A stretch of DNA of 64,000 bases, taken from positions 1,064,988-1,128,987 of the forward strand of contig NZ_VTWH01000002.1 in the NCBI RefSeq assembly GCF_008369445.1, written 5' to 3'. The notes beneath the pieces are model-generated. The model saw nothing but the letters and a program-made list of their open reading frames with translations, did no database searches and was not told where the DNA came from. Below, piece by piece: positions 43,952 through 52,906 of this stretch. The stretch is from Aureimonas fodinaquatilis. GTDB taxonomy: Bacteria > Pseudomonadota > Alphaproteobacteria > Rhizobiales > Rhizobiaceae. How positions within the stretch are numbered: position 1 is the stretch's first letter; every line of letters begins with the position of its first letter. A program made the position numbers and the translations under genes.

Positions 43952-45081
43952 TGCGCCACCTCGTCCGCAGGCTCAAGGTTCAAATCGCGAGCGAGCGCGG
44001 CAATCGCCTGCTCTTCGGGAGAACCGGGGGAAAATGTCGCCAGTGCCGTTCTCAGAGCCCGGGCCGCATCGTCCTTGCGTTCCATGATTGTATAGGAGCG
44101 GATCAAACGGAGCCAGCCTTGTGCGTCATCCGGCGATTGCTCCAGCCGAGCAGCCAGCCCCGCCACCATATCGCCGATGGCCTGTTGCCGCTCATTTTCC
44201 GGCAGCGCTGCAATAGCGGCCAGACCATCGGCCTCCGGCACTGCAACCATTCCGGTGCGGCTTCGCGCCTCTTCCAACGCTGCCCTTGCCGTTGGCAGCC
44301 AGGGCGAATTTTCCGGACTGTCATCGATCAGGCTTTGCCATGCGGGCACGGCTTCAGCCAGACGGTCCTGCTGTGACAAGGCCAATGCAAGGAAAAAGCG
44401 TGGCAGCAGCGCTTGCGGGTCCAGTTCCAGAGCCTGGGCGAAAGCTGAACCTGCCTGTTCGCTCACACGGCCTCCGGCCTGTTGAATCAAAGCCTCACCA
44501 TAACCTGTCAGTCTGCGAGGCGTGGCACCCAGCAGATCAATCGCCCGTGAAAAGGCCTGAACCGCTTTTTCCGACTGGCCGGTGCGCAGATAAATCGGAG
44601 CAAGCGCATCCCAACCCGCCCCCTCATCCGGATTTTGGACGAGCCGCGCTTCCGCTGCCGCAACCAGCGCAGCAAATTCGGCATCAGCGGCATCATTGTC
44701 GCGGATGGCCAGTGGCATATCCTCCACCAGTGGAGCCCCCAGCCAATAGTAAGTGGTGACACCTGCCACGGGAACGGCCAGCAAAATCAACCCGGCTATC
44801 CAGGCCATTCGTGCCGAAGTTTTGAGTCCACCCTCGGCAGACGCCTCACGTGAGGCCTTCAGAAGCCGGCGCGCAATTTCAGCCCGCGCAACAGATGCTT
44901 CCTCACCCCTTATAACTCCGCGTCCAAGGTCAGCCTCAAGTTCTTTCAACTGCGCTTCATACACCATCACGTCATGCGCAGCCCGGCCTTCTGCCAGTGC
45001 GGCATGACTGCGCAAAAGCGGCCATACCGCCGCTAGTGTAACGATGGCGGTCAGCGCGGCAGCGATAATCCAAAACAGCAT
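43948..45081 (-). CDS. ccmI: cytochrome c-type biogenesis protein CcmI/CycH
   Basis: A 377-residue apocytochrome c chaperone and the first gene of the operon. An N-terminal helix (residues 1-20) precedes a cytoplasmic segment with the YEAQLKELEADLGRGVI motif, and a second helix lies at about 93-113. The periplasmic part carries TPR repeats (for example GAGWDALAPIYLRTGQSEKA and AQGWLRLIRSYTIMERKDDA) that bind the C-terminus of apocytochromes. A small hairpin CTCCAG/CTGGAG lies about 40 bases upstream. Confidence 0.93.
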   Translation of the reverse strand: MLFWIIAAALTAIVTLAAVWPLLRSHAALAEGRAAHDVMVYEAQLKELEADLGRGVIRGEEASVARAEIARRLLKASREASAEGGLKTSARMAWIAGLILLAVPVAGVTTYYWLGAPLVEDMPLAIRDNDAADAEFAALVAAAEARLVQNPDEGAGWDALAPIYLRTGQSEKAVQAFSRAIDLLGATPRRLTGYGEALIQQAGGRVSEQAGSAFAQALELDPQALLPRFFLALALSQQDRLAEAVPAWQSLIDDSPENSPWLPTARAALEEARSRTGMVAVPEADGLAAIAALPENERQQAIGDMVAGLAARLEQSPDDAQGWLRLIRSYTIMERKDDAARALRTALATFSPGSPEEQAIAALARDLNLEPADEVAQ

Positions 45082-45224
45082 TTCTTATCCGTACAAGCCT
45101 ACAGGCCGGTGCCTCACCTCTCCAGCTATTCTGGAGCTGTTCCAGCATTCATTATCAACTTGTCGCCCGAAAACACAGCATCACTTTGACGCCGACGTGT
45201 AAAATACGGTTTATCTGAAAATTA

Positions 45225-45602
45225 TCAGGCGACCGGGGTCCACTCATCACCCGACCGGCAGGCCGAACCAACGTGCCGCACCGTTTCGCTGCCTGTGGTG
45301 ATGGTGTGGGTGAAGCCGCGACAATCCTGTGAACCGACACGATAAAGCTGTGTGGGCACAACCTGACCCGACGCATTGCCACTGGACCATGGCACGGGCT
45401 GCCCGACTCTACCGAACTGAAGCGCCTGATACTCTGCATCAGACGCCACCTGCTGCGCACGCGCGGGAAGACCCGCACCGGAAAGCCCCTGTGAGACAGG
45501 CGGGCGTGATTCCGAGCCTTGCGGTGCCTGACGACTGCTCAGACACCCGCTCAATACGCTGGCGACAACGATCAGGCTGACAATTCTGGCCAAACGAAGC
45601 AT
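45225..45602 (-). CDS. small outer-membrane-type lipoprotein
   Basis: A 125-residue lipoprotein. The signal MLRLARIVSLIVVASVLSGC ends in the lipobox LSGC, so the mature protein would start at the cysteine. The rest is a serine/glycine/glutamine-rich linker and a C-terminal domain with conserved-looking residues (YRVGSQDCRGFTHTI, VRHVGSACRSGDEWTPV), reminiscent of the C-terminus of 17-kDa-antigen-like rhizobial proteins. Two cysteines may form a disulfide. An upstream in-frame ATG adds nine residues and is less likely. It lies between feuQ and ccmI, same strand. Function unknown. Confidence 0.72.
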   Translation of the reverse strand: MLRLARIVSLIVVASVLSGCLSSRQAPQGSESRPPVSQGLSGAGLPARAQQVASDAEYQALQFGRVGQPVPWSSGNASGQVVPTQLYRVGSQDCRGFTHTITTGSETVRHVGSACRSGDEWTPVA

Positions 45603-45723
45603 GACAACATCCACGGCGACAATAAGCATTCCAACTTCACCCCTACAGCATCAGCGGTAAAAGCGGAACGGCTTTCCATTGGCCATGAAGCGTTTCAGGC
45701 GATCTTTCTATCAGCCGTAACGG

Positions 45724-45745
45724 TTTAACCCCTGGGATGGTTAAA
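45724..45745 (-). terminator. possible terminator of the feuNPQ operon
   Basis: A perfect inverted repeat TTTAACC/GGTTAAA (45724-45730 and 45739-45745) lies 12 bases beyond the feuQ stop. It lacks a clear U run, so a role as processing or termination hairpin is only likely. Confidence 0.4.
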
Positions 45746-45756
45746 TTGTCTCGCCG

Positions 45757-47157
45757 TCAGAATGGTTCTGTGTCAACAGCCGATGCTGTGGGTAACAGAA
45801 CTTCTGCCCGCAAGCCCCCAATCGGTGCGCGAGACAGGTTAAACTGCCCGCGATATTGCGTTATTGTATCTGCAACAATTGATAAACCGAGCCCGCTTCC
45901 CGGCTTGGCCTCATCCAATCTGCGGCCCCGCTTGGTCGCCTGGGCAATCTCATCCTCACCCAGTCCCGGCCCGTCATCGTCAATCAACACCTGAAATGCG
46001 TCATCACCCAGTTCGGCAATCGTGATATTGATGTGCGAATGTGCCCACTTGGCCGCATTTTCCAGAAGATTTCCCAACACTTCCTCGAAATCTTCCTTCT
46101 CTCCGGCAAAGACCAGCTCTGTGGATGTCTGCCAGTTCACCTTCAGCGAAATCTGCGGATTCAGCCGACGGATAACCTTGACCAATCGTTCCAATGAGGT
46201 CTTGACCGGGGTGCGCGCAATTGCACCCTCGCTCAGCGCAGCAACTCTGGCGCGGTCCAGATAATGCTGCACCTGCACCCGCATCCGCTCACTCTGCTCC
46301 GCCACGACGCGGCCGCGTTCACCGCCGATTGCGTCGGCTTCGTTGATCATCACAGCGATAGGAGTTTTCAGCGAATGGGCCAGATTGCCCACCTGGGTGC
46401 GTGCGCGCTCTACAATACGGCGATTGTTGTCGATCATGGCATTCAGCTCAATTGCCAGCGGTTGAATCTCCAGCGGAAACTGCCCCGCCAATGTTTCACT
46501 GCGGCCGGCACGCACCTCGCCCAGTGCGCGCCGAACGCGGCGCAACGGTGCCAGACCGTACAAGATGGCCAGTGCATTGATCAGAATGGAGCCGGCAGCA
46601 AACGCTCCGAGATAGAGCGACAAATTCTCATTAAAACGCGCAATATCTGAACGGATGATGTCGGCATTTCCCATGACCCGGAAACGTGCCACGTGGTTGT
46701 CGGCATCCAGCACGACTTCCGCCTCTTCGACATAAACCACTTCGCCGTCCAGCCCATCGGTTTCGTAGGCACGGCGATACTGTCCGTCAAACGGCACTTC
46801 CGCTGTGGTTGGCGAGGCAATTTCGCCCGGGCCGAGCGAAAAAGACATCAGATGCCCGCTGGTGTTATCGGCCGCGGGCAGCACCTCCCAGTACCAGCCG
46901 GACAATGGCTGCGAATAACTCAGGTCTCCAAGATCGGGTGAGCCTGTCAATCTGCCGGCTTCATCCACCGCAACGGTGTTGATGAGATTGAACAATTGCG
47001 CACGCACTACAGCCTGAAACCCCGCCTCGGCAGTGCTTTGGTAAAAGCTGGAGATAACTCCGCCAACGACAAGAAATGCCGCCAGCGCCCAAAGGCTGCT
47101 TAACGCGATAACGCGGGCGGTCAGGCTGGATAGAAAGTTGGGTCGAACTTTGGCCAT
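45757..47157 (-). CDS. feuQ: sensor histidine kinase FeuQ-like
   Basis: A 466-residue membrane kinase. The start MAKVRPNFLSSLTARV lies 7 bases after the response regulator stop. Hydrophobic helices at about 15-40 and 180-205 flank a periplasmic domain, then HAMP, then a HisKA box of the PhoQ type (VGNLAHSLKTPIAVMINEAD). ATP-site motifs are LGNLLENAAKWA, DDDGPGLGEDE and GSGLGLSIVADT. The pairing with feuP-like and feuN-like genes, and the position beside the ccm operon, support FeuQ, which in Sinorhizobium is needed for osmoadaptation and cyclic glucan export. The name rests on context and resemblance. Confidence 0.82.
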   Translation of the reverse strand: MAKVRPNFLSSLTARVIALSSLWALAAFLVVGGVISSFYQSTAEAGFQAVVRAQLFNLINTVAVDEAGRLTGSPDLGDLSYSQPLSGWYWEVLPAADNTSGHLMSFSLGPGEIASPTTAEVPFDGQYRRAYETDGLDGEVVYVEEAEVVLDADNHVARFRVMGNADIIRSDIARFNENLSLYLGAFAAGSILINALAILYGLAPLRRVRRALGEVRAGRSETLAGQFPLEIQPLAIELNAMIDNNRRIVERARTQVGNLAHSLKTPIAVMINEADAIGGERGRVVAEQSERMRVQVQHYLDRARVAALSEGAIARTPVKTSLERLVKVIRRLNPQISLKVNWQTSTELVFAGEKEDFEEVLGNLLENAAKWAHSHINITIAELGDDAFQVLIDDDGPGLGEDEIAQATKRGRRLDEAKPGSGLGLSIVADTITQYRGQFNLSRAPIGGLRAEVLLPTASAVDTEPF

Positions 47158-47164
47158 AGGCCGT

Positions 47165-47836
47165 TTACGACTGTCCGGATGCATCCTGCATCCGGTAGCC
47201 CAGACCACGCACAGTCTCGATCAGATCGTTACCGATTTTGCGCCGCAACCGGCCAACAAAAACTTCAATCGTGTTGGAGTCACGATCAAAATCCTGATCG
47301 TACATATGTTCTGTCAGTTCCGAACGGGAAACGATCTGTCCCTGATGATGCATCAGATAAGCAAGCAACCGGTATTCATGCGAGGTCAGTTTCAACGGTG
47401 ATCCATCAAGGCTGGCTCTGGATGCCTTGGTGTCCAGCCGAAGCGGCCCGCACAAAATCTCAGCCGAGGCATGGCCGGCCGCGCGGCGGATCAGCGCCCG
47501 CACCCTCGCCAGCACTTCCTCAACATGAAAGGGCTTTGTTACATAATCATCAGCTCCGGCATCAATGCCGGTGACCTTGTCACTCCACCGATCACGCGCG
47601 GTCAGAATTAAAACCGGCATTGTCCGCCCGTCACGGCGCCAGCGCTCCAGCACACTGATACCGTCCATCAACGGCAGGCCAACGTCCAGGATGATCGCGT
47701 CATAGGGTTCAGTGTCACCCAGATAGTGTGCCTCCTCGCCGTCAAACGCCTTGTCAATCACGTAGCCTGCACCGGTCAGCGCTTCCGCAAGCTGACGGTT
47801 AAGATCTTTGTCATCCTCGACGATCAGGATTCGCAT
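47165..47836 (-). CDS. feuP: OmpR-family response regulator FeuP-like
   Basis: A 223-residue regulator of the PhoP/FeuP type. The receiver domain starts MRILIVEDDKDLNRQLAEAL, with phosphoacceptor in DAIILDVGLPLMDG and GADDYVTKPFHVEEVL. The winged-helix domain at about 130-218 includes LTSHEYRLLAYLMHHQG and NTIEVFVGRLRRKIG. It is 17 bases downstream of the feuN-like gene and 7 bases upstream of feuQ, so the three form one operon. Confidence 0.88.
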   Translation of the reverse strand: MRILIVEDDKDLNRQLAEALTGAGYVIDKAFDGEEAHYLGDTEPYDAIILDVGLPLMDGISVLERWRRDGRTMPVLILTARDRWSDKVTGIDAGADDYVTKPFHVEEVLARVRALIRRAAGHASAEILCGPLRLDTKASRASLDGSPLKLTSHEYRLLAYLMHHQGQIVSRSELTEHMYDQDFDRDSNTIEVFVGRLRRKIGNDLIETVRGLGYRMQDASGQS

Positions 47837-47853
47837 GTCTGGCGCTCCACTCT

Positions 47854-48162
47854 TTACTGCGGCACTGTAACAGTTGTGCGGCGGGGGCGACCGCCATCTC
47901 GCCCCGGCACAAGCAATGTGACCACGCAGACAGTGCGGCCACCCTGCTGGGCCATCGTTACAGACAGAACCTGACCGCCGGATTGTGCAGCAGCCTGTGA
48001 GGCCGCAGCCGAGCAGCTGCCCTGCGCAATCAATATGGCATCCTGCGGTGCTGTATTTTCTGATGCAGTCGACACCAGCGCTGCCGCAGCCGGAAGAGGA
48101 GCTGCAAAATACAGCCCGGCGGCGAAAAACAGAAATTTAATACAGCGGTTCACGAGTCGCAT
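47854..48162 (-). CDS. feuN: small periplasmic protein, FeuN-like
   Basis: A 102-residue secreted protein. A signal peptide (residues 1-27, MRLVNRCIKFLFFAAGLYF) is followed by a short domain with two cysteines (GSCSAAASQ and RTVCVVTLLVPG) and a basic C-terminus (GGRPRRTTVTVP). In Sinorhizobium a small periplasmic protein FeuN encoded directly before feuP restrains FeuPQ signalling. Position, size and export signal all fit that role; residue-level identity was not tested. A 43-bp palindrome lies 28 bases upstream. Confidence 0.72.
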   Translation of the reverse strand: MRLVNRCIKFLFFAAGLYFAAPLPAAAALVSTASENTAPQDAILIAQGSCSAAASQAAAQSGGQVLSVTMAQQGGRTVCVVTLLVPGRDGGRPRRTTVTVPQ

Positions 48163-48189
48163 ATCAAGCCTTGCAGCATCGGGGAGCCT

Positions 48190-48232
48190 GCATTCAAACG
48201 AAGCCCTAACCTATAGGGTCGACATTGAATGC
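48190..48232. promoter_or_regulatory. 43-bp nested palindrome upstream of feuN
   Basis: The outer arms GCATTCAA/TTGAATGC (48190-48197 and 48225-48232) and inner arms CCCTA/TAGGG (48204-48208 and 48214-48218) share the same centre at 48211. It lies 28-70 bases before the feuN ATG and 54 bases after the stop of the upstream glycosyltransferase. It may be an operator or a terminator without a U run. Confidence 0.6.
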
Positions 48233-48285
48233 GTAATGAACAAAACCACTTCGCTTGTCTGGCAGTCATCATTGCATAATGGCAA

Positions 48286-50190
48286 TTACCACAGCAATTC
48301 CGGTTGATCAAAACAGGCAAGTTCCGGCAGCCGCACTGGAGGCATCTGCCCAGTCTGGTGGCTTTCATCCATCGGCACGGCGGCGCCGCTGGCCTGCAAT
48401 CTGGCCGCAGACTGGTCCACCAGCTCTTTGCAGCGCCATTTTCGACCCAGATTGATTGCAGAACCAGCACGTTGAATGCCGCTCAGTTGGGCATTTTTCT
48501 GGACTGATGGCATCTGAGTCCCGACACCTGAAGCAATCAGAATTTTACCGCCAAGCCGCATGGCCCGCAGAACATAATCAATCAGCGCCTCACGCGCAGA
48601 AAGAGAAACGTCCAGCCCGCCAATTTTCTGATAGAACCGCTCGGATATGGCAAAACAGGCGACATCCGTGTTTTCGCCCTGATCGCCGACACATGGCAGG
48701 CGATCCAGCACCAGGCAATCCTCACCAGATCCCCTGATCGCCATGACCATTGCCGGGAGTGTGCGGGCTGAAATCTGCGCTTGCGCGTGCACGCCAACAT
48801 AGAAATTGGCGCCGCTTTCAAAAGCCGCTTCCATTGCACGATTGTGCCCGCCGCTGAACCCGGACACGCCAGCCAATGGCAAACAACGGATATCTCCGGA
48901 AACAAGACCCCGGAGATCAACAGGCACTCCATCGTCCACTACCAGACGCATCAGCGGGACTGTCTGGGCCAGAAGGTCCAGACCTTGCTCAATTGCACTG
49001 AGCAGGGTTTGCAATTTTGCACTGTCGACAGTACGTGCGACGACGCCCGTTCCAACGCGGTACAAAGTGGCGTCGGTAAGACTGCCATCACTTACAAATT
49101 CAGTAGCTGCACTGTGCCAGAATGGCAGGGCAATGGTGTCAGGCCCGCTTAGACGGATTGGCCGTCTGCGCTTTTTGTCTTCACTCAGATAATGCAACAG
49201 CGGATGTTGTTTCGCTCTGGCGACCTCTGGATAGGCGTCCAGATACCAGGGCCCGTCAAATGGCCCGGAATAGCGCCCTTCAACAGCACCATACTGGACA
49301 AAATGAATATAGGGATCGACACCGGCAGCCAGAACATCCGGGTTTTCCTGAAGATAGACCTCAGCGTCGAACAGATCCGGACGGGCCGCCAATTCCTTGA
49401 CCAGAAGCGTCTCCTGAGCCGGCTTCGGTTCGCGCAATCTTGCCACATAGCGTTTTGCCCTGTTGGTAAACCTGCTCGCATAGGAGGCCGGCTGGAATGG
49501 GGCATTGTTGCTCACTGCTTCTGACGGGCGGCGAACATCTGGCGGCGCTACAGTGCCAAGAAGTTGCACCCGCCGTGACAGGCTGGCAATGCGAACGGCT
49601 TGCAGCCGATGCTGCCTTGCAAGCTCCCATGCGTCCGCCAGTCTGGCGCAGCGGTTGGTGAACGCCTGTTTCTGAGGTGGGGTCAGATGCAGAAGGCCGG
49701 CCAGCGCCGATGGAAAATCAGTTTCATTGCCGATCAGCGCCAGTCCCAAGCCGGCTCCGGACTGCATTTCAAATGTCTGTGCACCCGCCTGCCGGGCGCA
49801 TAGCGGCCAAAGATCCGCACCGCAATATCCCGGGTTGATCCCGTGCAGAACAACAACAGCAACGTTGGCAAGCTGTTCCAGCAAGCTTTCGACCTGTTCT
49901 GGCTCCACCTCCTGCGCACTCAGCACCAGAAGGTCGAACCGAGCCTGTGGATCCTGCAGACTGGGGGGTCGGCAGAGCCGTTCATGCCTGTCTATGAAAT
50001 GCTGCACCCCATTCCAGATTTCACCGGTGCCAGCGGCGGTCCGAGGGTTGAGCGTGCTGACAAGCCATTGCAAAAACGGTCCATGCTCCCACCACTCACC
50101 AACGGGCAGATCATCCGTTGGCAGTTGGAAAAAGCCTGACCATTCCGAACTTAGCCAGCCTATCATTTCCAGAGACGCTTGATCAGACAT
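48286..50190 (-). CDS. multi-domain glycan-modifying protein (methyltransferase-like plus GT-A-like)
   Basis: A 634-residue protein starting MSDQASLEMIGWLSS. The N-terminal third resembles the C-half of class I methyltransferase domains found in glycan clusters (FDLLVLSAQEVEPEQVE, VVVLHGINPGYCGADLW, GLGLALIG), but no SAM-binding GxG motif is clear. The middle (about residues 270-360) has the NPDVLAAGVDPYIHFVQYGA type repeats seen in rhizobial glycosyltransferases. The last part resembles a degenerate GT2 fold (FSGGHNRAMEAAFESGANFY), including a YQKIGGLDVSL stretch typical of the acceptor side. It is divergent from a second large glycosyltransferase. Probably modifies a surface polysaccharide; activity uncertain. 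Confidence 0.65.
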   Translation of the reverse strand: MSDQASLEMIGWLSSEWSGFFQLPTDDLPVGEWWEHGPFLQWLVSTLNPRTAAGTGEIWNGVQHFIDRHERLCRPPSLQDPQARFDLLVLSAQEVEPEQVESLLEQLANVAVVVLHGINPGYCGADLWPLCARQAGAQTFEMQSGAGLGLALIGNETDFPSALAGLLHLTPPQKQAFTNRCARLADAWELARQHRLQAVRIASLSRRVQLLGTVAPPDVRRPSEAVSNNAPFQPASYASRFTNRAKRYVARLREPKPAQETLLVKELAARPDLFDAEVYLQENPDVLAAGVDPYIHFVQYGAVEGRYSGPFDGPWYLDAYPEVARAKQHPLLHYLSEDKKRRRPIRLSGPDTIALPFWHSAATEFVSDGSLTDATLYRVGTGVVARTVDSAKLQTLLSAIEQGLDLLAQTVPLMRLVVDDGVPVDLRGLVSGDIRCLPLAGVSGFSGGHNRAMEAAFESGANFYVGVHAQAQISARTLPAMVMAIRGSGEDCLVLDRLPCVGDQGENTDVACFAISERFYQKIGGLDVSLSAREALIDYVLRAMRLGGKILIASGVGTQMPSVQKNAQLSGIQRAGSAINLGRKWRCKELVDQSAARLQASGAAVPMDESHQTGQMPPVRLPELACFDQPELLW

Positions 50191-50346
50191 GTGAGACCAC
50201 TGCAAAATAATATCCTGCTTGATCCATACAACGCTATTTGCATTTTTCCACCCGCAGACCGCATAATTCATAGACTGAACATTGAGAATTGCTGCGTGCG
50301 CCCGTACACCACTCTGCCAGGCAGCACTAAACTATGTAGGTGATGG
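50191..50346. promoter_or_regulatory. divergent promoter region between the two glycosyltransferases
   Basis: A 156-base AT-richer gap that must hold both promoters. The GTG start at 50347 is preceded by AGGTGATGG as ribosome binding site. Nothing else was recognised. Confidence 0.4.
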
Positions 50347-52902
50347 GTGATTGAAGACGACAACAGCGGCACACCTGAATTCCCGCTGGTTTCCATCATT
50401 ATTCCGGTTTTTCGTGGCGGACGCTTTTTAAGGCAGGCCATCGACAGTGCGCTGGCCCAAACCTGGCCAGCGGTTGAGGTTCTGGTTGTTGACGATGGTT
50501 CGGATGACGGTGGCGCCACCCGCGCGATTGCGCTGTCTTATGGCGATAAAATTCGCCTGATCACCAAACCGAATGGCGGCGTGGCTACCGCTCTCAATTC
50601 CGGCATTGCTGCCATGCGAGGTGAATGGTTCAGCTGGCTTAGCCACGATGACCTGTATAAGCCAACCAAAATCGCTGCCTATATGGCAGTGGCCAGAACG
50701 CTGAAGGAACCGGCCGTCTTGTTCGGCAATGTCGATATGATCGACGAAGACGGACGCTTCCTGCAACTCAATGACCTCACCAAAGGCTTTTTTGAAACGG
50801 ATGGATTATGGGCTGTTATGGAAGCCCGGATCAGCGGCTGCGCAACGCTTGTATCCCGGCAGATAGCCAAAAGCTTTGCCTTTGATCCGGCACTACCGAC
50901 CACGCAGGATTACAAGCTCTGGTTTGAAATCGCCAAACAGCACCCTTTCGTGCCTGTGTATGAATCGCATGTTCTTTCACGGGTGCACGAAAATCAGGGG
51001 TCGCGCAGCTTCCGGCATCTCGAAGAAGCCAATCTGCTCTGGTGCCAGATGCTGGAGGAGCGGATTGAAAGCCCTGCACAGCTAAAAAGAGTTTGGGGCT
51101 TTTTGCGCGATGCGCCCTATCATGGCGCGAAAGCCCTGGCGCTTGGTCGCATGAAGCAGTTGCTCAAGGATCAAAAAACTGTCTTGATTGTCGAGGCTGA
51201 AAATGCGGATGGCTTGTCGCGACAAATGGCGAAAGTGCAGGCCAGCGGAACAGCGGTTGAAAAGCTGATTGTTCTGGACCGAACGCAAGATGCGTGGGTT
51301 TCCTTCAACGAGCGCAGAACCATCCATTCCACTCCGGCAGAATTTATCCGATTGGCGGGTCATCCCGATGCGCAATATGCAGACCTGATTCAGGCACTTT
51401 ATAACGGCCAGGACTCGAACTGTATGGTGTTTCTGAGTGCCGGCAGCACGGTCAGCGCCGACAATCTGACAGAAGCTCTTCTCGACTTGTACGCGTCGCC
51501 GGCGGTGGCCTACATGCACATGCCCGCCACGCCGCCAGAAGACTTTTTGACATTGCTGATGCGTGGCAGCGTTCTGGGCCTTCGTTCCATGGCCATTCTT
51601 GCAACAAACCCCAACAAGCCACCTGTGCAGACACTTTACCGGTCCGGGCTTCGAATTAGGCACTTGAAAGAGGCCGCTATCACGCAGCATGCGACGCCGG
51701 TGAACCTGGCAGGCCAGTTGCAAGCTGAAAGTGTTCCGCGCATTCAAACCGGCGAAAGGATCACTCTTCAAAACCACCCGATCACCAGCCGCCCAACGCT
51801 TCTGCTGTTCACCCATGGTGTGGGCGGGGGCACAATTCGCTATGCCGACATGCTGGCCGCCAAAATGCGCGACAAGTCAAATGTTCTGTTCGGCTGGGGC
51901 ACAGACGAACAGAACTTCTTTCTGTCGTCAGTTGATCCTATGGTCCCGGAAGCGGCTTTTGATGTTGCGAACGGACTTTCAAACATTGCCCATGCGCTGA
52001 AGAGCCTCGGCGTCAACCGGGTTGATGTGCTGCACACTTATGGATTTGATGCACATATAGAAAGTCTGCTGGACCAGCTGGGTGTGCCGTTTGATGTGAC
52101 CCTGCTCGACTATCAGATGATCGCAGACAGTCCGCATATGACAGACACCCGTGGCCGTTTCACGGGTGACTTTGCGACGGGCCAGAAAAATCGACGGGCA
52201 TTTCGACCTCTTCTGCAAGGGGCAGACCGCATCGTTGCCTGCAGCGGTGAGCTTGCTGCGCGCGCGCGTCGGTTGGCACCGCATTTGACAATCCGTCCGG
52301 TTTTGCTGCCCGAACCGGGAAAACCGCATAAATTTGCGCTGCATGCCAGCCCGCTTCGCGACAATGAGACCATGCGCGTGCTGCTGTTGGGCGTTTTGAC
52401 GGCCCATAAGGGGCGGGACATCATTCTGGATGTGGTGAGGGAAACCATCCGCCAGCGGCTGGATATCACCTTTTATTCTCTGGGAGCGGGCACTGAGTAT
52501 CCGCCAGCGGATTTGCAGATCAGCGGGCGGCTGAAAGTGCTGGGCAGCTTCGAGCAATCACGATTGATGGAGTTTGTCTGCCAGCTTCGCCCGCATCTGG
52601 CGTGGTTTCCGTTCACCGCCGCCGAAACCCACAGCTTTGCCTTGTCCGATGCAATGGCCAATGGCCTGCCTGTTCTGGCGACTGGCATCGGCGCTGTTCC
52701 CGAGCGCACTTATGGCAGACCCGGCACCTGGCTGGTGCCACCAGACGAGGCCAATGCCGAAGGGTTTTTGCAATGGCTCTGCCGATTGCAGCAGGACCGG
52801 CTGAAAACCCCCGAAAACTGGATTGAAGTGGACCATCTGCCAATGGCAAGCGCGGACTATTATGACCGCGAATATTTCAGGCCCACTCTCAACGCCTTTT
52901 GA
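50347..52902 (+). CDS. bifunctional glycosyltransferase (GT2 + GT4)
   Basis: An 851-residue fusion. The N-terminal GT2 domain (about residues 10-240) has VSIIIPVFRGGRFLRQAIDS, VLVVDDGSDD, the NGGVATALNSGIAAMRGEW stretch and SHDDLYKPTK with the metal-binding acidic pair. A middle region (about 270-480) has a further degenerate GT-like part. The C-terminal GT4 domain (about 490-845) has VGGGTIRYADMLAAKM, LLGVLTAHKGRD and the sugar-nucleotide site FPFTAAETHSFALSDAMANG. It is expected to add two sugars in sequence to a surface glycan on the cytoplasmic face. GTG start; an ATG four bases upstream is out of frame. Confidence 0.85.
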   Translation: MIEDDNSGTPEFPLVSIIIPVFRGGRFLRQAIDSALAQTWPAVEVLVVDDGSDDGGATRAIALSYGDKIRLITKPNGGVATALNSGIAAMRGEWFSWLSHDDLYKPTKIAAYMAVARTLKEPAVLFGNVDMIDEDGRFLQLNDLTKGFFETDGLWAVMEARISGCATLVSRQIAKSFAFDPALPTTQDYKLWFEIAKQHPFVPVYESHVLSRVHENQGSRSFRHLEEANLLWCQMLEERIESPAQLKRVWGFLRDAPYHGAKALALGRMKQLLKDQKTVLIVEAENADGLSRQMAKVQASGTAVEKLIVLDRTQDAWVSFNERRTIHSTPAEFIRLAGHPDAQYADLIQALYNGQDSNCMVFLSAGSTVSADNLTEALLDLYASPAVAYMHMPATPPEDFLTLLMRGSVLGLRSMAILATNPNKPPVQTLYRSGLRIRHLKEAAITQHATPVNLAGQLQAESVPRIQTGERITLQNHPITSRPTLLLFTHGVGGGTIRYADMLAAKMRDKSNVLFGWGTDEQNFFLSSVDPMVPEAAFDVANGLSNIAHALKSLGVNRVDVLHTYGFDAHIESLLDQLGVPFDVTLLDYQMIADSPHMTDTRGRFTGDFATGQKNRRAFRPLLQGADRIVACSGELAARARRLAPHLTIRPVLLPEPGKPHKFALHASPLRDNETMRVLLLGVLTAHKGRDIILDVVRETIRQRLDITFYSLGAGTEYPPADLQISGRLKVLGSFEQSRLMEFVCQLRPHLAWFPFTAAETHSFALSDAMANGLPVLATGIGAVPERTYGRPGTWLVPPDEANAEGFLQWLCRLQQDRLKTPENWIEVDHLPMASADYYDREYFRPTLNAF

Positions 52903-52906
52903 GACA

